Part shown: positions 6,342 through 9,623 of the stretch, piece after piece
How the letters are laid out: each line of letters begins with the position of its first letter
Position numbering within the stretch: position 1 is the first letter of the stretch
From: Desulfobacteraceae bacterium
GTDB taxonomy: Bacteria > Desulfobacterota > Desulfobacteria > Desulfobacterales > Desulfobacteraceae
Length of the DNA stretch: 9,623 nucleotides
Reading direction: 5' to 3'
Assembly (NCBI GenBank): GCA_024225895.1
Contig: JAAEMC010000084.1
Coordinates: 1-9,623, forward strand
Notes under the pieces: generated by a model
What the model saw: only the letters and a program-made list of their open reading frames with translations
Told to the model about the DNA's origin: nothing
The model's database searches: none
Made by a program: the position numbers and the translations under genes

Positions 6342-7115
6342 ATGAACGAAGAAAAAACGAAAAAAATCGACATTTCAAGTGAAGATACAGTCATTGAAAT
6401 TATCAATATGCATAAATGGTACGGTGATTTCCATGTGTTAAACAATATTAATCTCACTGTCAAAAAAAGTGAGCGTATTGTGGTTTGCGGCCCGTCCGGG
6501 TCGGGGAAATCAACACTTATCAGATGTATAAACAGGCTTGAGGAGCACCAGAAAGGGCAAATCATTGTTGATGGTATTGAGCTGACCAAGGACCTTAAAA
6601 ACATTGAAAAGGTCAGATCTGAAGTGGGTATGGTTTTTCAACATTTTAATCTCTTCCCCCACCTTACGATTGTCGAAAATTTGACGATTGGCCCCATATG
6701 GGTGAGGAAAACACCCAAAAAAGAAGCAATAGAAACAGCTATGTACTATCTTGAGAAAGTTCAGATTGCCGAACAAGCTGAAAAATACCCGGGACAGTTA
6801 TCCGGAGGACAACAGCAGCGGGTGGCAATTGCCCGGAGTCTTTGCATGAAACCCAATATAATGTTGTTTGACGAAGCAACATCAGCCCTTGATCCTGAAA
6901 TGGTAAAAGAGGTTTTGGATGTTATGATAAGCCTGGCGCGGGATGGAATGACCATGATTGTTGTGACCCACGAAATGGGCTTTGCAAAGAGTGTTGCCCA
7001 CAGGGTTCTTTTTATGGATGAGGGTGAAATAATAGAGGAAAACGAGCCTGAAGAATTTTTTGAAAACCCTCAGAATGAAAGAACAAAAACCTTTTTGAGT
7101 CAAATTTTATTTTAA
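6342..7115 (+). CDS. aapP: Amino-acid ABC importer ATP-binding protein
   Basis: Cytoplasmic ATPase that powers the AapQ-AapM importer; 257 residues, exactly the usual length for AapP/GlnQ-type proteins. All nucleotide-binding motifs are intact: Walker A GPSGSGKS (50-57), Q-loop Gln100 in [13 protein letters not shown], signature LSGGQQQR (153-160), Walker B IMLFDE (173-178), D-loop SALD (181-184) and switch His210 in VTHEMGFA. This subfamily commonly serves polar amino-acid importers. It lies 37 bp after aapM and is last in the operon. No Shine-Dalgarno is evident before the ATG; the upstream bases are nearly all A/T. The start is still the best one, because residues before the conserved INMHKWYG segment look like a normal short N-terminal extension. 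Confidence 0.96.
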   Translation: MNEEKTKKIDISSEDTVIEIINMHKWYGDFHVLNNINLTVKKSERIVVCGPSGSGKSTLIRCINRLEEHQKGQIIVDGIELTKDLKNIEKVRSEVGMVFQHFNLFPHLTIVENLTIGPIWVRKTPKKEAIETAMYYLEKVQIAEQAEKYPGQLSGGQQQRVAIARSLCMKPNIMLFDEATSALDPEMVKEVLDVMISLARDGMTMIVVTHEMGFAKSVAHRVLFMDEGEIIEENEPEEFFENPQNERTKTFLSQILF

Positions 7116-7141
7116 ACTTTATTAATTACTCAAAAATGTAG

Positions 7142-7147
7142 TATAAT
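7142..7147 (+). promoter_or_regulatory. Exact TATAAT -10 hexamer, candidate argC promoter
   Basis: A perfect TATAAT lies 27 bp after the aapP stop. The best -35 at 17-bp spacing is TTATTA (7119-7124), only 3/6 to consensus and partly ordinary AT-rich sequence. Transcription would start near 7154, just before the inverted repeats, giving a leader of about 320 nt before argC. Confidence 0.3.
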
Positions 7148-7155
7148 AATAGATA

Positions 7156-7201
7156 GTTGTATTGGATTATATCATATACAACCAATTTGATTTAATCCAA
7201 T
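7156..7201 (+). repeat. Two interleaved inverted repeats, possible pseudoknot
   Basis: GTTGTAT (7156-7162) is the exact complement of ATACAAC (7176-7182). ATTGGATTA (7161-7169) is the exact complement of TAATCCAAT (7193-7201). The arms interleave (first, second, first, second), so in RNA they could form an H-type pseudoknot using 7163-7169 with 7193-7199, or two mutually exclusive hairpins. The connecting loop between the first two arms would be zero length, which is strained. No T-run follows, so this is not a normal terminator. Confidence 0.4.
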
Positions 7202-7211
7202 CACTTGAAGA

Positions 7212-7236
7212 TTAAGTTAATTTACTTAAATTTTTT
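7212..7236 (+). terminator. Weak hairpin with T-run, possible terminator or attenuator
   Basis: TTAAGT (7212-7217) pairs with ACTTAA (7224-7229) around a 6-nt loop, followed by A and six Ts (7231-7236). The stem has one G-C pair, so it would be a poor terminator on its own. It is the only terminator-like element after aapP. Confidence 0.22.
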
Positions 7237-7328
7237 GTAATTGTTTTTTATTATTAATAACAGGATACAAATCTCAAAAAGTCTCAAATTACTGCGGAGA
7301 AGGAACGTTTATTGCATTATTTTTATTT

Positions 7329-7335
7329 GGGAGGA
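7329..7335 (+). promoter_or_regulatory. Strong Shine-Dalgarno before a 28-codon ORF
   Basis: GGGAGGA ends 8 nt before the ATG at 7344, near-ideal in sequence and spacing and as good as the aapJ site. It is the main evidence that the small ORF is translated. Confidence 0.5.
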
Positions 7336-7343
7336 ATATCCAA

Positions 7344-7430
7344 ATGGATATTATTAAAAGCGATTTCATCCAATATGCTTTACAGAATAAATTTAATGCG
7401 GTTCAATTGAATATTCCGACCAGATTATAG
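7344..7430 (+). CDS. Putative 28-residue small protein or leader peptide upstream of argC
   Basis: A short frame with ATG at 7344 and TAG at 7428-7430 encodes 28 residues starting MDIIKSDFIQ and ending NIPTRL. It is preceded by a near-perfect ribosome site and ends 44 nt before the argC ATG. It has no signal peptide, membrane helix or run of codons for one amino acid; there is a single Arg, near the end, so classic arginine-codon attenuation is not supported. The frame stays open back to 7230 but has no start codon there. I do not recognise a family. It could be a small regulatory peptide, a translated leader, or a chance ORF; the ribosome site is the only strong support. Confidence 0.35.
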   Translation: MDIIKSDFIQYALQNKFNAVQLNIPTRL

Positions 7431-7474
7431 ACAGGGATTTAACTCATATTTAATCAAACAGATTGAGGGGAACC

Positions 7475-8512
7475 ATGATAAAAGTCGGAATTGTCGGAGC
7501 TTCAGGATATACAGGGGTTGAACTTGTAAAGCTCATTGCCTGTCACCCCAATGCGACCATTGGTGCTGTGACCTCCAACACCTATAAAGATCAATCCCTT
7601 ACCGATATTTTTCCGGCAATGCGAGGATTTGAAAACCTTGTCTGTGAAGCATTGGATATTGACGCCCTTGCAAAAAAAACAGATGTTGTTTTCCTTGCCC
7701 TGCCCCATAAAATCTCCATGGAACATGCACCTCGTTTTCTGGAACGTGGTGTTAAGGTTATTGATCTGTCTGCAGATTTCAGATTTTCAAATGCAAAAGC
7801 CTATGAATCTGCCTACCAGACCCATAGTGCTAAAGATATTTTAAAAAAGAGTGTTTACGGGTTAAGCGAAATATACAGGAATCAAATCAAAGAATGTGAG
7901 ATCGTAGGCAACCCCGGCTGTTATCCCACAAGTATTCTTTTGCCATTGATCCCATTACTGGAAAACGGCCTGATCCGGACAAAAGGTATTATTTGCGATT
8001 CAAAATCCGGGGTCAGCGGTGCTGGCCGGTCACTGAGCCTTGCTGCCCATTTTTGTGAAGCCAACGAGTCCTTTACACCATACAAAGTCGGAAATCACCG
8101 TCATACACCCGAAATTGAGGAATTATTAAGCCTTCACGCAAAAGAGAATCTCCATATCACATTTGTTCCACATCTTCTGCCTTTAACCCGGGGTATGCTT
8201 TCAACCATATATGTTCAAGCATTGGATACTGTCGCCGAAAAGGATATTAGGAAGACGTATGAAAAATACTATGAACAAGAAGCGTTTATTAGAATATTTC
8301 GAAAAGACGCTTTTCCTCAAATTGCCTATGTAAAAGGAACTAATTGCTGTGATATCGGATTTCATTTTGATGAAAGCAGCAAACAGATTACCATTATTTC
8401 CGCCATAGATAACTTACTGAAAGGCGCTGCTGGGCAGGCGGTGCAGAATATGAACATTTTGTTTGGGCTTGATGAAAAACAAGGACTAGATATTATCCAG
8501 GGGGCTTTATAA
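7475..8512 (+). CDS. argC: N-acetyl-gamma-glutamyl-phosphate reductase
   Basis: Cytoplasmic NADPH-dependent reductase that converts N-acetyl-glutamyl-5-phosphate to N-acetylglutamate semialdehyde, the third step of arginine biosynthesis. It has 345 residues, the standard length of type-1 ArgC. The nucleotide-binding motif GASGYTG is at residues 8-14. The catalytic Cys149 sits in GNPGCYPTS. SGVSGAGR (178-185) and GNHRHTPEI (206-214), the latter carrying the expected general-base His, are all present, as is the late family motif FVPHLLPLTRGM (230-241). The start at ATG 7475 is set by GAGGGG (7465-7470), 4 nt upstream; a TTG at 7463 in the same frame overlaps that site and is not used. No other arg gene is in the window. 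The M23 peptidase gene follows after 51 bp. Confidence 0.97.
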   Translation: MIKVGIVGASGYTGVELVKLIACHPNATIGAVTSNTYKDQSLTDIFPAMRGFENLVCEALDIDALAKKTDVVFLALPHKISMEHAPRFLERGVKVIDLSADFRFSNAKAYESAYQTHSAKDILKKSVYGLSEIYRNQIKECEIVGNPGCYPTSILLPLIPLLENGLIRTKGIICDSKSGVSGAGRSLSLAAHFCEANESFTPYKVGNHRHTPEIEELLSLHAKENLHITFVPHLLPLTRGMLSTIYVQALDTVAEKDIRKTYEKYYEQEAFIRIFRKDAFPQIAYVKGTNCCDIGFHFDESSKQITIISAIDNLLKGAAGQAVQNMNILFGLDEKQGLDIIQGAL

Positions 8513-8563
8513 AAAGAAGATAATTCTTGACATATTCAAGATATCTATCTAAGAAATATACCA

Positions 8564-9490
8564 ATGAAAAGACGAATTAAAATATGGTTTCACTCGGATT
8601 CTTCGTCAGCAATTAAAGAATTTTCCATTCATCAACTTTCTTTGTGGTTCCTGGCCTTTTTTTTCATTGCATTCTTGGGCGGAGCCGGTTTTGTCGGCTA
8701 TGATTACTTGCAGCTTAAACACAAATCCTTCAACAATGCGACATTAAAGAAAAACCTTGTCAGTCAAAAGAATGAAATTGGAGAACAGCGGAACCAGATC
8801 CAAAAATTTGCAAACGAAATAGAGCTCCTGAAAAAAAGTGTTGATAATTTATCAAAATTTGAAGACAAAGTAAGACTCATTGCCGACATCAAGCAGACCA
8901 GTGATTCTTCAGGCCTGATAGGTATTGGTGCCATTCCTGATAATGGCCTTGACATGGAAATCCCAATAGACAACAAGCATAACAATCTGATCCGCGAGAT
9001 GCACCAGCAGGTTGAGCAAACTACCCTTGCCGCTAACAAACAATCCCAGGATTTTGAAGAACTGATCAAGCAGCTTGGTAAAAAGAAAAATCTTCTGGCC
9101 TGCACACCGTCCATCAGACCCGTAGGTGGATGGATCACATCTAAATTCGGATACCGCACGTCTCCTTTTACCGGGCAAAAGGAATTTCATTCCGGGTTGG
9201 ATATTTCCAATAAAAGCGGAAAAAACATCGTTGCAACTGCCAATGGAACAGTCTCCTATGCCGGCAGAAAAATGCTAATCGGAAAAATCATTATTCTTGA
9301 CCATGGATACGGACGAATAACCAAATATGGCCATTTGAAAAAGATCCTTGTCAAACGTGGCCAAAAAATCAAACGGGGTGATATCATCGGTAAAATTGGG
9401 AACACCGGAAGAAGCACCGGACCCCATGTCCATTATGAAGTCCGTATTAACGGGACTCCTGTAAATCCTTTAAAATATATCCTGAATTAA
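8564..9490 (+). CDS. Membrane-anchored M23/LytM peptidoglycan endopeptidase
   Basis: Zinc endopeptidase predicted to cut peptide cross-links in peptidoglycan; 308 residues. It has a basic cytoplasmic N-terminus, a single transmembrane helix at about residues 25-47, and then a coiled-coil stretch (about 60-110, with a second helical part 139-172) in the periplasm. The C-terminal LytM domain covers about 187-303. The catalytic set is complete: H209-x3-D213 and H290 as zinc ligands, with H257 and H288 as the family's active-site histidines (motifs EFHSGLDI, KYGHL, HVHYE). Intact residues argue for an active enzyme rather than an EnvC/NlpD-like activator, though the coiled coil resembles such regulators. 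The ribosome site is weak (AAGAA about 10 nt before ATG). It lies close behind argC and may be cotranscribed with it. Confidence 0.93.
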   Translation: MKRRIKIWFHSDSSSAIKEFSIHQLSLWFLAFFFIAFLGGAGFVGYDYLQLKHKSFNNATLKKNLVSQKNEIGEQRNQIQKFANEIELLKKSVDNLSKFEDKVRLIADIKQTSDSSGLIGIGAIPDNGLDMEIPIDNKHNNLIREMHQQVEQTTLAANKQSQDFEELIKQLGKKKNLLACTPSIRPVGGWITSKFGYRTSPFTGQKEFHSGLDISNKSGKNIVATANGTVSYAGRKMLIGKIIILDHGYGRITKYGHLKKILVKRGQKIKRGDIIGKIGNTGRSTGPHVHYEVRINGTPVNPLKYILN

Positions 9491-9623
9491 GCATCCATGA
9501 TTGGTTATCTTGCTATTCTATAAAAATTCAATTTATTTTAATTTTCTATTTTCTTTTCCATATTAATGCTTATATGTTTATGGGCATGATAATACGAATA
9601 CTTTTAATGGACAGGTAAAAAGA
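9491..9623. other. AT-rich sequence after the M23 gene, no gene seen
   Basis: The last 133 bases contain no frame with a credible start and ribosome site, and no GC-containing hairpin with a T-run. In related genomes M23 genes of this type are often followed by a bactofilin gene; if so here, it would begin beyond the window. That is inference only. Confidence 0.6.

Larger units (their letters stand above)
7116..7474 (+). other. AT-rich leader region between aapP and argC
   Basis: This 359-bp gap has no large gene. It holds an exact TATAAT hexamer, two overlapping inverted repeats, a weak hairpin with a T-run, and one 28-codon ORF with a strong ribosome site (all listed separately). No strong terminator for the aap operon is visible, so read-through into argC cannot be excluded. 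I recognise no known riboswitch or T-box pattern. Confidence 0.8.

Noticed and set aside
7230..7343. Upstream in-frame continuation of the small argC-leader ORF, as if from a decayed gene
   Set aside because: The frame is open but has no start codon and no recognisable protein pattern; open by chance.
8525..8564. Exact TTGACA (8527-8532) within a 6-bp inverted repeat before the M23 gene
   Set aside because: The best -10 at proper spacing (TAAGAA) is only 3/6 and would start transcription at or after the ATG; the hairpin has no T-run, so it is neither a convincing promoter nor a terminator.
9520..9548. AAAATT...AATTTT inverted repeat after the M23 gene
   Set aside because: The stem is entirely A-T and expected by chance in such sequence; no real terminator can be claimed.

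Overview
The window comes from a bacterial chromosome that looks like a moderately AT-rich (roughly 40% GC by eye) Gram-negative. The gene families and protein style suggest a deltaproteobacterial sulfate reducer, for example a Desulfobacula-like member of the Desulfobacteraceae. This assignment is inference: there is no rRNA or marker gene here to settle it. I see no phage, transposon, CRISPR array, tRNA or rRNA.

Layout. Bases 1-2515 are on the minus strand. In transcription order they hold a hemolysin III/PAQR-type membrane protein (2515 to 1853), a stem-loop that looks like its terminator, a candidate promoter, a NUDIX hydrolase (1687 to 1109) and a membrane-bound M48 zinc metalloprotease. 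The protease start codon directly follows the NUDIX stop codon, and the protease runs off the left edge (1108 to 1). Bases 2516-2902 form a divergent intergenic region containing a perfect 18-bp palindrome and a hairpin flanked by 8-bp direct repeats.

Bases 2903-7115 encode a complete polar amino-acid ABC importer of the Aap/Bzt type on the plus strand: periplasmic binding protein (aapJ), two permeases (aapQ, aapM) and ATPase (aapP). A strong rho-independent-type terminator lies between aapJ and aapQ. It probably lets the binding protein be made in excess, and it also shows that the farthest-upstream ATG of aapQ is not the real start.

Bases 7116-7474 are an AT-rich leader with an exact TATAAT hexamer, two overlapping inverted repeats that could form a pseudoknot, a weak hairpin with a T-run, and a 28-codon open reading frame with an excellent Shine-Dalgarno sequence. 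After it come argC (N-acetyl-gamma-glutamyl-phosphate reductase, arginine biosynthesis) and, 51 bp downstream, a membrane-anchored M23/LytM peptidoglycan endopeptidase with all its metal and catalytic residues. The last 133 bases carry no gene I can support.

Functionally the window is mostly housekeeping and transport: amino-acid uptake, an arginine biosynthesis step, envelope proteolysis and wall remodelling. I do not find a convincing undescribed multi-gene system. The items most worth checking are the small ORF and structured leader before argC, the aapJ/aapQ intercistronic terminator, and the operator-like palindrome upstream of aapJ.
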